Part shown: piece after piece, positions 1-7,576 of the stretch | How the letters are laid out: the number at the start of each line of letters is the position of its first letter | Numbering within the stretch: the first letter of the stretch is position 1 | Source of the DNA: Arcticibacterium sp047623945 | GTDB taxonomy: Bacteria > Bacteroidota > Bacteroidia > Cytophagales > Spirosomataceae | Assembly (NCBI GenBank): GCA_047623945.1 | Contig: JBLHOT010000064.1 | Location: 1-20,683 of the forward strand | Length of the DNA: 20,683 nucleotides | Direction of reading: 5' to 3' | The notes under the pieces: model-generated | Databases searched by the model: none | What the model was told of the DNA's origin: nothing | What the model saw: only the letters and a program-made list of their open reading frames with translations | Made by a program: the position numbers and the translations under genes

Positions 1-1302
1 GGAGAAATTGCCTCAGTAAAAGTCGGTGAGGGTATCATAGGCCGTGTGGTGAACACATTGGCAGAGCCTATTGACGGAAACGGACCTATACAAGGTGAAA
101 CTTTTGAGATGCCTCTTGAAAGAAAAGCTCCTGGTGTTATTTACAGAGAACCTGTTACGGAACCTCTTCAAACTGGACTAAAGGCTATAGATGCAATGAT
201 TCCTATTGGCCGTGGCCAAAGAGAACTTGTTATTGGTGACCGTCAAACTGGAAAAACTGCAGTTTGTATTGATACGATTATTAATCAGAAAGAGTTTTAC
301 GACAAGGGTGAGCCCGTATTTTGTATATATGTAGCTTGTGGTCAAAAAGCTTCTACGGTAAAAGCTGTAGAACAAACTTTGAGAAAGCACGGTGCAATGG
401 ATTACACCGTAGTGGTAGCTGCTAATGCTTCTGACCCTTCTGCAATGCAATTCTTTGCTCCCTTCACTGGGGCAGCCATTGGTGAGTATTTTAGAGACAC
501 GGGAAGACCAGCCTTAGTCGTTTATGATGATTTATCTAAGCAGGCCGTCGCCTACAGAGAGGTTTCTTTACTTCTTCGTCGCCCTCCAGGACGTGAGGCC
601 TACCCTGGTGATGTATTTTATCTTCACTCCAGACTATTGGAAAGGGCAGCCAAGATAAACTCTTCAGATGAAATAGCTCAGCAAATGAACGACCTTCCAC
701 CTTCCTTAGAAGGTAAAGTAAAAGGTGGTGGTTCATTGACAGCATTACCAATTATTGAAACACAAGCAGGTGATGTTTCAGCTTATATACCTACCAACGT
801 AATTTCTATTACTGATGGTCAGATATTCTTAGAGTCTAACTTATTCAACGCCGGAATTAGACCAGCCATTAACGTAGGTATATCGGTATCGCGTGTAGGA
901 GGTAATGCCCAGGTGAAGTCTATGAAAAAAGTATCTGGAACACTCAAGCTTGACCAAGCTCAGTTCCGTGAACTTGAGGCTTTCTCTAAGTTTGGTTCAG
1001 ACCTTGATGCAGCCACCAAGTTGGTTATTGACAGAGGAAGAAGAAATCAAGAAATTCTTAAGCAAGGTCAGTTTCAGCCATCTCCTGTAGGAGAGCAAAT
1101 AGCCATGATATTTGGTTCTATAAACGGTATAATGGATAAAGTACCTGTTCCTAGAGTTAAGGAGTTTGAAAATGAATTTCTTACACTAATGAGAGCAAGT
1201 AAGCCAGAATACCTAAAAACTTTGGCCGCTGGTAAATTAGAAAAAGAAATTACCGACTGGATTTTAGCAGAAGGTAAAGGCTTGGCAGCGAAATACGCTT
1301 AA
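1..1302 (+). CDS. atpA: ATP synthase F1 subunit alpha (5' end outside window)
   Basis: Alpha subunit of the F1 head of ATP synthase. It forms the non-catalytic nucleotide sites of the alpha3beta3 ring on the cytoplasmic face of the membrane. The frame is open from base 1 (GEIASVKVGEGIIGRVVN...), so about 90 N-terminal residues of the usual ~525 lie upstream. Visible signatures are the P-loop GDRQTGKT (bases 235-258), the family signature PAINVGISVS followed by the arginine-finger motif SRVGG, and a normal C-terminal helical domain ending at TAA. A GTG at base 46 is internal, not the start. atpG follows 53 bp later in the same orientation, so the two are probably co-transcribed. Identification is secure from sequence conservation. 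No anomaly is seen. Confidence 0.97.
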   Translation, partial: GEIASVKVGEGIIGRVVNTLAEPIDGNGPIQGETFEMPLERKAPGVIYREPVTEPLQTGLKAIDAMIPIGRGQRELVIGDRQTGKTAVCIDTIINQKEFYDKGEPVFCIYVACGQKASTVKAVEQTLRKHGAMDYTVVVAANASDPSAMQFFAPFTGAAIGEYFRDTGRPALVVYDDLSKQAVAYREVSLLLRRPPGREAYPGDVFYLHSRLLERAAKINSSDEIAQQMNDLPPSLEGKVKGGGSLTALPIIETQAGDVSAYIPTNVISITDGQIFLESNLFNAGIRPAINVGISVSRVGGNAQVKSMKKVSGTLKLDQAQFRELEAFSKFGSDLDAATKLVIDRGRRNQEILKQGQFQPSPVGEQIAMIFGSINGIMDKVPVPRVKEFENEFLTLMRASKPEYLKTLAAGKLEKEITDWILAEGKGLAAKYA

Positions 1303-1355
1303 TTAATGTATAGGAGTGCTTAAAAAGGTACTTCGTATAATATTGAATTTGAACA

Positions 1356-2237
1356 ATGGCTTCATTAAAAGAGGTAAGAAATAGAATAACATCGGTAAAC
1401 TCTACCATGCAAATCACTAAAGCCATGAAAATGGTGGCGGCTGCCAAGCTACGTAGAGCACAGGAAGCTATTACCCAGATGCGTCCTTATGCCAACAAGC
1501 TAAATCAATTAATTGCCACCGTTTCCTCTAATACTGAGGCTGGTGATCAAAGTCCATATACTACAGTTAGAGCTGTGGAGAAGGTTTTATTGATTCCAGT
1601 AACTTCGGACAGAGGTTTATGTGGTGCTTTTAATTCAAATATTATTAAAGCGACCAATGCTCTTATTAATGACAAGTATACTAGCCAATTAGCTGCTGGA
1701 AATGTCACCATAATGCCATTGGGGAAAAAGGCTTTTGATGCGTTTAAAAAAGCTAAGCTCCCAGTGAATGCAAATCACTGGAGCATCTACTCTAACTTAA
1801 GCTTTACTGCCGCTAGAGAAGCCGCAGAAGAAGCTATGGATGGATTTGCGGCTGGACTTTATGATGAAGTAGTGCTTGTTTTTAATGAGTTTAAGAACGT
1901 AGCTACTCAAATCATCAGAACCGAGCAAATGCTTCCCTTAGTAGGTGATGTCAATGAAACCTCAGCTAGCAATACTGATTATATTTTTGAGCCAAGCGAA
2001 GAAGAAATTGTCTTGGAACTGATGCCGAAAGCCATCAAAATACATTTATATAAGGCTGTTTTAGAATCCAATGCCTCTGAGCATGGAGCTAGAATGACAT
2101 CTATGGATAAGGCCACAGAAAATGGCGGAGATCTTTTGAAAGACCTAAAGGTGGTTTACAATAGAACCCGTCAAGCTGCTATTACCAAGGAAATTCTTGA
2201 GATTGTAGGTGGTGCAGAAGCTTTAAAGGATAGCTAG
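1356..2237 (+). CDS. atpG: ATP synthase F1 subunit gamma
   Basis: Gamma subunit, the central rotor shaft that couples proton flow through F0 to catalysis in F1. The 293-residue length fits the family. The N-terminal coiled-coil helix starts MASLKEVRNRITSVNSTMQITKAMKMVAAAKLRRA in the family style. The C-terminal helix carries the signature near YNRTRQAAITKEILEIVGGAEAL. The central Rossmann-like part includes the conserved stretch SDRGLCGAFN. The ATG at 1356 gives the canonical N-terminus; no Shine-Dalgarno sequence is visible, as is usual in Bacteroidota. It lies just downstream of atpA and is the last gene before a hairpin terminator. atpD and atpC do not follow, which agrees with the split atp gene order known in this phylum. 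Confidence 0.97.
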   Translation: MASLKEVRNRITSVNSTMQITKAMKMVAAAKLRRAQEAITQMRPYANKLNQLIATVSSNTEAGDQSPYTTVRAVEKVLLIPVTSDRGLCGAFNSNIIKATNALINDKYTSQLAAGNVTIMPLGKKAFDAFKKAKLPVNANHWSIYSNLSFTAAREAAEEAMDGFAAGLYDEVVLVFNEFKNVATQIIRTEQMLPLVGDVNETSASNTDYIFEPSEEEIVLELMPKAIKIHLYKAVLESNASEHGARMTSMDKATENGGDLLKDLKVVYNRTRQAAITKEILEIVGGAEALKDS

Positions 2238-2249
2238 CTTCGACAAGCT
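2236..2249. repeat. Short hairpin in atpG 3' untranslated region
   Basis: AGCTT and AAGCT flank a CGAC tetraloop directly at the atpG stop codon. The stretch continues as CTCAACGAACTCTTCG. From memory, phrases of the type TTCGACAAGCTCAACGAACTC recur as dispersed intergenic repeats in Bacteroidota genomes. Only one copy is seen here, so the repeat status is an inference. Confidence 0.3.
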
Positions 2250-2321
2250 CAACGAACTCTTCGTCAAGTCCAGTTTTGACCAGACAAGATTCTAACGAAA
2301 ATTTCAATTCGATTGTATATT

Positions 2322-2350
2322 AAAACCCACGACTAATGTTGTGGGTTTTT
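2322..2350 (+). terminator. Rho-independent terminator after atpG
   Basis: The 9-bp perfect stem AAAACCCAC / GTGGGTTTT closes a 10-nt loop and runs into a T tract (GGGTTTTTTAT). It lies about 85 bp after the atpG stop and ahead of the prfB promoter, so it closes the ATP synthase transcript. Confidence 0.85.
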
Positions 2351-2385
2351 TATGTTTTAATCACGGCAGAGTATGAGGCATTACT

Positions 2386-2393
2386 TATCTTTG
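2386..2393 (+). promoter_or_regulatory. Candidate prfB promoter, -7 element
   Basis: TATCTTTG matches the Bacteroidota -7 consensus TAnnTTTG. It lies 35 bases before the prfB ATG and just after the atpG terminator, where a promoter is expected. No convincing -33 TTG is seen at the usual spacing, so this is a partial match. Confidence 0.45.
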
Positions 2394-2428
2394 CAAACAT
2401 TTTAACTTGTAAAAACCAAAAAGGAATC

Positions 2429-3506
2429 ATGACAACAGAAGCGTTGAAAGATTTGAGAGCCAGAGTGTCGGCTTTGAGGGGCTATCTTTGACTACGATAG
2501 TCGAAAAGTTGCTTTAGGGGATTTAGAAAATCAGCAGGCACAGCCTGAATTCTGGGATGACTCTGAACATGCTCAAAAGGTGATGAAGCAAATCCAAGAA
2601 TTAAAAAACTGGACAGAGGCCTATGAACTTATGGAGTCTAGCATAGGCGATTTAGAAACGCTCTATGAGTTTCATGAAATGGGCGAAGTGAATGAAGCTG
2701 AAGTTGATGCCGAAGGGGTAAAAACTGAAGCGATTATTGATGAACTAGAGCTCAAGAAAATGCTCTCCGGCGAAGAAGACCAATTTTCTGCTATTCTAGA
2801 GATTAATTCTGGAGCCGGAGGAACAGAAAGCCAGGATTGGGCAAGTATGCTTTATCGCATGTATCTCATGTGGGCTCAAAAGAATGGTTATAAAGTCAGC
2901 CAACTAGATTGGACCGATGGAGATGGGGCAGGAATAAAGTCTGCCTCCATGCAAATAGATGGCCCACAAGCCTATGGTTTCTTGAAGTCTGAAAATGGCG
3001 TACACAGGCTAATACGTATTTCACCCTTTGACAGCAATGCCAAGAGACATACCTCTTTTGCCTCGGTTTATGCCTATCCATTGGTAGATGACACCATTGA
3101 AATCGAAGTAAAGCCTGCAGACATTTCCATTCAAACTTCTCGATCAGGTGGTGCTGGAGGCCAAAATGTAAATAAGGTAGAAACTAAGGTGCAACTTACC
3201 CACAAACCTTCCGGCATAGTCATAACCTGTTCGGCAGAGAGAAGCCAGTTAGCCAATAAAGAGCATGCTATGAACATGCTTAAATCTCAGCTTTACCAGA
3301 TAGAGTTAGACAAGAGAAATTCTGCCAGAGATGACATAGAGGCCTCTAAGAAGAATATTGAGTGGGGTTCGCAGATTAGGAACTACGTCTTTCACCCTTA
3401 TAAAATGGTAAAAGACGCCAGATCCGGCCATGAAACATCTAATGTTCAGGCGGTAATGGATGGGAACATCAATGACTTTATTAAGGCTTATTTGATGATG
3501 GATTAG
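2429..3506 (+). CDS. prfB: Peptide chain release factor 2, programmed +1 frameshift
   Basis: RF2 recognises UGA and UAA stop codons in the ribosomal A site and triggers peptide release. Translation starts at ATG 2429 and reads 20 codons (MTTEALKDLRARVSALRGYL) to an in-frame TGA at 2489-2491. Skipping one base (T2489) continues as DYDSRKVALGDLENQQAQPEFWDD and on to the TAG at 3504, giving 358 residues (the family is about 365). The slip site AGGGGCTATCTTTGAC (2477-2492) has the classical parts: an internal Shine-Dalgarno-like AGGGG, a 3-nt spacer, CTT, then TGA followed by C. Downstream features are the stop-reading tripeptide SPF (in RISPFDSNAKRH) and the catalytic GGQ (in SGGAGGQNVNKVET). 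A GTG at 2580 is not the real start, because the conserved N-terminus lies upstream in the other frame. The frameshift is the known autoregulation: low RF2 favours slippage. Confidence 0.96.
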
Positions 3507-3509
3507 TCA

Positions 3510-3609
3510 TTTGCAGTTTGCAGTTTGCAGTTTGCAGTTTGCAGTTTGCAGTTTGCAGTTTGCAGTTTGCAGTTTGCAGTTTGCAGTTTGCAGTTTGCAG
3601 TTTGCAGTT
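3510..3609. repeat. Heptanucleotide tandem array (TTTGCAG)x14
   Basis: Fourteen perfect copies of TTTGCAG (3510-3607) plus a partial TT. The array starts four bases after the prfB stop codon and ends 35 bp before the stop codon of the convergent gene. All copies are identical, which suggests recent slippage expansion. It lies downstream of both neighbours, so it is unlikely to be a promoter-spacing phase switch. Confidence 0.95.
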
Positions 3610-3644
3610 AAATCAAACTCACCCTTTTAAATGATAGTTTGCTA

Positions 3645-4142
3645 TTAAGCCACTTCTTTCTGAAAGTGTCTTTTGATAAACGTTAATTGATTTGCCGGGA
3701 TTTTCCAGGTCGATTTTAGACCTTGAAGATTTGCGACGCTGTTATTAAATACCAATGTATCACTTTTAATAGTACCATTGAGGATCGCCGACTTTGCACT
3801 GAAAATTGGTACAGATTTAATTTCCTTTCCTTCTAGATAGGCTAATGACCTATCGAAAAAGTCAATATTAAGGTCTGAACCCAATTCCTTAACCCAGTGT
3901 GTGGAGGAGTCTATAGAACAGCCGCTGGCTGCATGCTTATCTTCATCCAAAGCAATAACAATGAAACGTGATTCAATAATATTAGCGGAACCAGAAAGAG
4001 GAACACCATGTGCCGCCCAGTTTGATATGGCCTCCTTCAAGAAATAGGCCGCCATATTTTCTTCCTTCGCGGTTAAATTTCTATAAGCCTGATAAATCCA
4101 AACTCTAGAATTGGCTGACATTTTATCGAAATCTTGATACAT
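3645..4142 (-). CDS. Conserved Bacteroidota protein of unknown function
   Basis: A 165-residue soluble protein beginning MYQDFDKMSANSRVWIYQ, followed by a helical stretch (AYRNLTAKEENMAAYFLKEAISNWAAHG) and a likely alpha/beta core. No signal peptide or membrane segment is seen. From memory it resembles a small protein family widespread in Bacteroidota that databases often label 'ABC transporter ATPase'. No Walker A, Walker B or LSGGQ motif is present, so that label is not supported. The ATG at 4142 gives the N-terminus I recall for the family. It is the last of three minus-strand genes, 134 bp after the CCG-domain gene, and converges on prfB across the heptamer array. Its function cannot be told from the sequence or its neighbours. 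Confidence 0.75.
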   Translation of the reverse strand: MYQDFDKMSANSRVWIYQAYRNLTAKEENMAAYFLKEAISNWAAHGVPLSGSANIIESRFIVIALDEDKHAASGCSIDSSTHWVKELGSDLNIDFFDRSLAYLEGKEIKSVPIFSAKSAILNGTIKSDTLVFNNSVANLQGLKSTWKIPANQLTFIKRHFQKEVA

Positions 4143-4276
4143 GGAATGGGTTCTTTTGGTGGTGGATGTTTAACGACGAAACTTTCCTTTTCATTCCTTA
4201 AAGGAGGATGATTTTTTTGAATTAGTTGGAATGTCTTCCGTTTTGCTAAAAAAATTAGAATAAAGTCAATCACAGT

Positions 4277-5074
4277 TTATGACTGAATTTGCTCTAAAAG
4301 GAGCTCGGCCAAATCAAACACTTTAACCTCATGCTCCTTTTCTTTATTCTTTAAACCGTCAGACATCATTGTCATGCAGAACGGACAAGCCACTGCTATT
4401 GTTTTGGCTCCTGTTTCCAAAGCCCCTTCTATACGCTCAATATTGATGTCTTTAGTCCCATTTTCTGGTTCTTTAAACATCTGAGCTCCTCCAGCACCAC
4501 AACAAAGGCCATTCGATCGGCACTTCTTCATTTCTACCAACTCTGCATCCAAAGCCTTTATTAAATTCCTTGGAGCTTCGTAAATGTTGTTTGTCCTACC
4601 CAAATAACAGCTATCATGATAAGTTATTTTCTGACCCTTAAAACTTCCGCCGTCCACTTTAAGACGACCAGAGTCTAGAAGCTCTTGAAGATATTGAGAA
4701 TGATGTATCACATCATAATTCCCTCCTAATTCTGGATATTCGTTTTTAAGAGTATTGAAGCAATGCGGACAAGCTGTAACAATCTTTTTTATGCCGTAGC
4801 CATTTAAAACTTCAATATTCTGCATGGCCAGCATCTGAAACGAAAATTCATTTCCAGCTCTTCTCGCAGGGTCTCCAGTACAAGCCTCTTCTGTTCCCAA
4901 AACAGCGAAATCGACCCCAATCTTATTTAAAATTTTAGCAAACGCTATAGTCACTTTCTTATACCTGTCGTCAAACGAACCAGCACATCCCACCCAAAAT
5001 AATATTTCTGGTTCTTTTCCTGTGGCAGCCAAACTAGCCATGGTGGGTACGGAATAAGTAGTGTCTGTAGTCAT
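4277..5074 (-). CDS. CCG-domain Fe-S oxidoreductase subunit (HdrB/LutA-like)
   Basis: A 265-residue cytoplasmic protein with two cysteine-rich CCG modules of the kind found in heterodisulfide reductase HdrB, GlcF and LutA, which bind iron-sulfur clusters and act in electron transfer to organic acids or disulfides. Module 1 has C30 (WVGCAGSFDDR), C65 (EEACTGDP) and C102/C105 (ACPHC). Module 2 has C156 (HDSCYLGR), C191/C192 (LCCGAGGAQ) and C230/C233 (ACPFC). In module 1 the CCG triplet is reduced to ACTG, so only module 2 keeps the full ligand set. No 4Fe-4S ferredoxin motif (CxxCxxCxxxC) is present, so the partner Fe-S subunit must be encoded elsewhere. It has its own promoter-like site upstream. 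The ATG at 5074 is the start in best agreement with that site. The substrate is unknown. Confidence 0.85.
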   Translation of the reverse strand: MTTDTTYSVPTMASLAATGKEPEILFWVGCAGSFDDRYKKVTIAFAKILNKIGVDFAVLGTEEACTGDPARRAGNEFSFQMLAMQNIEVLNGYGIKKIVTACPHCFNTLKNEYPELGGNYDVIHHSQYLQELLDSGRLKVDGGSFKGQKITYHDSCYLGRTNNIYEAPRNLIKALDAELVEMKKCRSNGLCCGAGGAQMFKEPENGTKDINIERIEGALETGAKTIAVACPFCMTMMSDGLKNKEKEHEVKVFDLAELLLEQIQS

Positions 5075-5097
5075 TTTTTATAAATTAAGGATACAAT

Positions 5098-5128
5098 CAA
5101 AATTAGTATGCTTGCATAACAATTGCAA
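5098..5128 (-). promoter_or_regulatory. Candidate promoter of the CCG-domain gene
   Basis: On the minus strand, TTG (5128-5126), a 20-nt spacer and TAATTTTG (5105-5098) match the Bacteroidota pattern TTG-N17-23-TAnnTTTG. The start codon is 23 bases further on. An inverted repeat CTTGCA-N7-TGCAAG (5111-5129) overlaps the -33 side and could be an operator or the 3' hairpin of mnmD. Confidence 0.55.
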
Positions 5129-5131
5129 GAC

Positions 5132-5758
5132 TTATTTTAAAATAGCCCTCAGCACCTCCCGCTTTCTTGGTGGTCCTGGGTGTCTTTCAACAGTAAATTT
5201 AGCGGCTTTCATGTTTCTCTGCACGTAACCCTTTGAACAATAAGTAACCAAAACACCATCTGAAGTCATCACGGCTGCAACCTTTTCAAATATTTCTTGT
5301 GTCCACAACTCCGGCTGTGAACTTGGTGGAAAGGCATCGTAGTAGACCAGATTAAATTTCATATCCGTGGTAAATTTCTCAAGACTTGTTTGATATTTAG
5401 TAAAATCGAAATAGTCGTTGATTTTTGACTCAACACCCCAAGCTACCTCGTGAAATTCTCTTACATCAAAATTCAATTCTTTTGACGATTCAAGACTGAT
5501 AGGATAGGCCTCTAAGCCACTGTAAGTTGCTTTCCGCTTAGTTTCCAGACATTTCTCTGCCGACAATAGAGCATTAAATCCTGTGCCGAAACCCATTTCT
5601 AGAATACCCACTTGATGGAAACGTTCTAGGGTATATTCTAGTCCTAATTGTATGAATACTCTTTCGGACTCGGCTCTCACTCCAAAAATAGAATGATAGT
5701 ATTGCTTAAACCTTTCAGTATAAAGCGTGGTAGTGCCATCTCGAGTAAGTTTAATCAT
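5132..5758 (-). CDS. mnmD: tRNA (mnm5s2U34) methyltransferase MnmD
   Basis: SAM-dependent methyltransferase that makes the last methylation of 5-methylaminomethyl-2-thiouridine at the tRNA wobble position. It is the stand-alone equivalent of the N-terminal domain of E. coli MnmC. Motif I is EMGFGTGFNALL. The family's DAFPPSSQPELW follows motif IV. The C-terminus is GYVQRNMKAAKFTVERHPGPPRKREVLRA. No FAD-dependent oxidase domain follows. The frame opens at 5800, but I prefer the ATG at 5758: it gives MIKLTRDGTTTLYTERFKQYYHSIFG, which fits the family N-terminus, and a TAATTTTG promoter element lies between the two possible starts. Divergent from bshC. The CCG-domain gene follows 57 bp downstream, apparently from its own promoter. 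Confidence 0.9.
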   Translation of the reverse strand: MIKLTRDGTTTLYTERFKQYYHSIFGVRAESERVFIQLGLEYTLERFHQVGILEMGFGTGFNALLSAEKCLETKRKATYSGLEAYPISLESSKELNFDVREFHEVAWGVESKINDYFDFTKYQTSLEKFTTDMKFNLVYYDAFPPSSQPELWTQEIFEKVAAVMTSDGVLVTYCSKGYVQRNMKAAKFTVERHPGPPRKREVLRAILK

Positions 5759-5775
5759 ATCAATCCTGTGAGACA

Positions 5776-5783
5776 CAAAATTA
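5776..5783 (-). promoter_or_regulatory. Candidate mnmD promoter, -7 element
   Basis: TAATTTTG on the minus strand matches TAnnTTTG and ends 17 bases before the preferred mnmD start at 5758. No clear -33 TTG is seen at the normal distance. Its position supports the shorter start. Confidence 0.35.
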
Positions 5784-5866
5784 AGAACCTTATGCAACAT
5801 GCGAGGATTTGTCCGAACCCTTATTTAAATTGAATCGTTTTTTAGCCATTATTCAAAACATAATCC

Positions 5867-7426
5867 GTGCCAGTAGATTGTAAAAAGTTAGACTTAGAGA
5901 AAATAGGAGCATTCCCTACCTTTTTTCTAGACTATATTAATGAAATTGATTCTCTAAAACCTTTTTATGGGGCGTATCCTGAGATAGCCAATTTCAAGGA
6001 TATAATTGATAAAAAAACCTTTATTGGCTCCAAACGCCAGAATTTAGTGGCCGAACTCCACAAACAGTATGAAGGCTTATCAGATAAACCAGATTTAGAC
6101 ATTCTCCTTAAGGAAAACACATTTACTGTAACCACTGGGCATCAGCTAAATATTTTCACCGGGCCTTTATACATCATATTTAAGATAGTCACCGCCATTA
6201 ATCTGGCGAAGAAATTAAAGGAAACTTATCCCAACTATAATTTCGTGCCGGTCTACTGGATGGCTACAGAAGATCATGATTTAGAAGAAATTCAGAGTTT
6301 CAGGGCCTTCGGCCAAAAACATAAATGGAAGACCGACCAAACTGGTGCTGTGGGCAGAATGCAAACAGACGGTTTGCCAGAAATAGCATCCCAGCTAGGA
6401 ACAGCAGCTTCTTTCTTTATAGAGGCTTACGGTAAAGGTAGCACGCTTGCAAATGCAGTGAGAGACTATATGCATCACCTTTTTGGAGCATATGGCTTGG
6501 TCACCTTAGACGCCGATTCAAGGGTTTTGAAATCACAATTTCAATCTGTCATGAAAGATGACCTCTTAAATAACACAGCGTATGGATTGGTTAATAAAAG
6601 AACCGCTGAAATTGAGAATCTTGGCTATAAAACTCAAATTACACCCCGAGAAATAAACTTCTTCTATTTAGATAAAGATCTCCGAGAGCGGATTGTTAAA
6701 ACAGAAAGTGGCTTCGAAGTATTAAATACAGATTTGACTTTCTCTGAAAGTGAAATGGAGTCTATAATTATCAATGAGCCAGAGAAACTAAGTCCGAATG
6801 TCGTGCTTAGGCCGCTTTATGAAGAGTGGATATTGCCAAACTTAGCATACATAGGAGGGCCATCCGAAGTTCCCTATTGGTTACAGCTTAAACCTGTTTT
6901 TGAACATTATAAAGAAGCTTTCCCTGCCCTGTTGCCGAGAAACTTCGGTCTTATTCTAGACGCCAGAAGCAAAAAGAATCTTGACAACCTAAATTTTGGT
7001 CTAGAAGATATTTTCAAACCCACAGATGATTTGAAAAAACAGTTTGTCCAAGCCAGTTCTAAGATGGAATTAGAATTGAACAAGGAACTGGATGTTTTAC
7101 ATGAAATTTACTCAGCTATAAAACAGAAAGCAGATTCCCTAGACATTACTCTTGGTAGGACCACTGAAGCTTTTGAAACAAAAAGTATAGCCCTCATTAA
7201 AAAGCTTGAGAAAAGGCTTATTCGTGCAGAAAAAAGGAACCATTCTGAGGCCATGAATAAGATAGAACAGGTTAGAGAACTCCTTTGTCCTGGAGGAGGG
7301 TTACAAGAAAGGAAAGATAATATGCTTAATTTCTATTCCTTAGATAATCAATTCATAGAGCGACTTTTGGAAGCTTTTGACCCTCTGGATTATTCCTTTA
7401 ATGTAATTCTGACGGAGACAGGTTAA
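5867..7426 (+). CDS. bshC: Putative cysteine ligase, bacillithiol biosynthesis
   Basis: BshC adds cysteine to glucosaminyl-malate, the last step in making the low-molecular-weight thiol bacillithiol. The 519-residue length fits the family. The Rossmann-like N-terminal half contains TVTTGHQLNIFTGPLYIIFKIVTAI and VPVYWMATEDHDLEEIQSF, both hallmark stretches. The C-terminal part has a long charged coiled-coil (about residues 390-470) and ends with RELLCPGGGLQERKDNMLNFY, also typical. The start is a GTG at 5867; no in-frame ATG gives the expected N-terminus. bshA and bshB are not in this window, so the pathway is inferred to be completed elsewhere. The gene is divergent from mnmD and stands alone. 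Confidence 0.93.
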   Translation: MPVDCKKLDLEKIGAFPTFFLDYINEIDSLKPFYGAYPEIANFKDIIDKKTFIGSKRQNLVAELHKQYEGLSDKPDLDILLKENTFTVTTGHQLNIFTGPLYIIFKIVTAINLAKKLKETYPNYNFVPVYWMATEDHDLEEIQSFRAFGQKHKWKTDQTGAVGRMQTDGLPEIASQLGTAASFFIEAYGKGSTLANAVRDYMHHLFGAYGLVTLDADSRVLKSQFQSVMKDDLLNNTAYGLVNKRTAEIENLGYKTQITPREINFFYLDKDLRERIVKTESGFEVLNTDLTFSESEMESIIINEPEKLSPNVVLRPLYEEWILPNLAYIGGPSEVPYWLQLKPVFEHYKEAFPALLPRNFGLILDARSKKNLDNLNFGLEDIFKPTDDLKKQFVQASSKMELELNKELDVLHEIYSAIKQKADSLDITLGRTTEAFETKSIALIKKLEKRLIRAEKRNHSEAMNKIEQVRELLCPGGGLQERKDNMLNFYSLDNQFIERLLEAFDPLDYSFNVILTETG

Positions 7427-7532
7427 GGCCTAGACGATAAGCTATAGGAGTTTGAGGGATCCGAGGACACTGTTCGAGAATTTATTTTTTGGAGATACCT
7501 CCTTCGAGGGCCTCATGCAGCGAATAACATTC

Positions 7533-7554
7533 TACTGTTTATAAACAGTATTTT
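7533..7554 (+). terminator. 18-bp perfect palindrome, possible bshC terminator
   Basis: TACTGTTTATAAACAGTA (7533-7550) is a perfect palindrome followed by TTTT. As RNA it could fold into a 7-bp stem with a TATA loop. It lies between the convergent ends of bshC and the GNAT gene. The stem is AT-rich, so it would be a weak terminator; a protein-binding site is the alternative. A second short inverted repeat, TTGAAT-T-ATTCAA, follows at once. Confidence 0.4.
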
Positions 7555-7576
7555 GAATTATTCAAAAAGAGAAACG

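Noticed and set aside
2580..3506. prfB starting at the GTG at 2580, giving a 308-residue protein
   Set aside because: The conserved RF2 N-terminus lies upstream in two frames joined by the standard CTT-TGA-C slip site, so the short start is an artefact of ignoring the frameshift.
3510..3609. Possible CRISPR array
   Set aside because: The unit is 7 bp with no spacers; it is a simple tandem repeat.
4073..4273. 66-codon minus-strand reading frame
   Set aside because: It overlaps the start of the conserved 165-residue gene in another frame and resembles no family.
5759..5800. Longer mnmD start at 5800
   Set aside because: The extra 14 residues are not family-like and the region holds a TAATTTTG promoter element.
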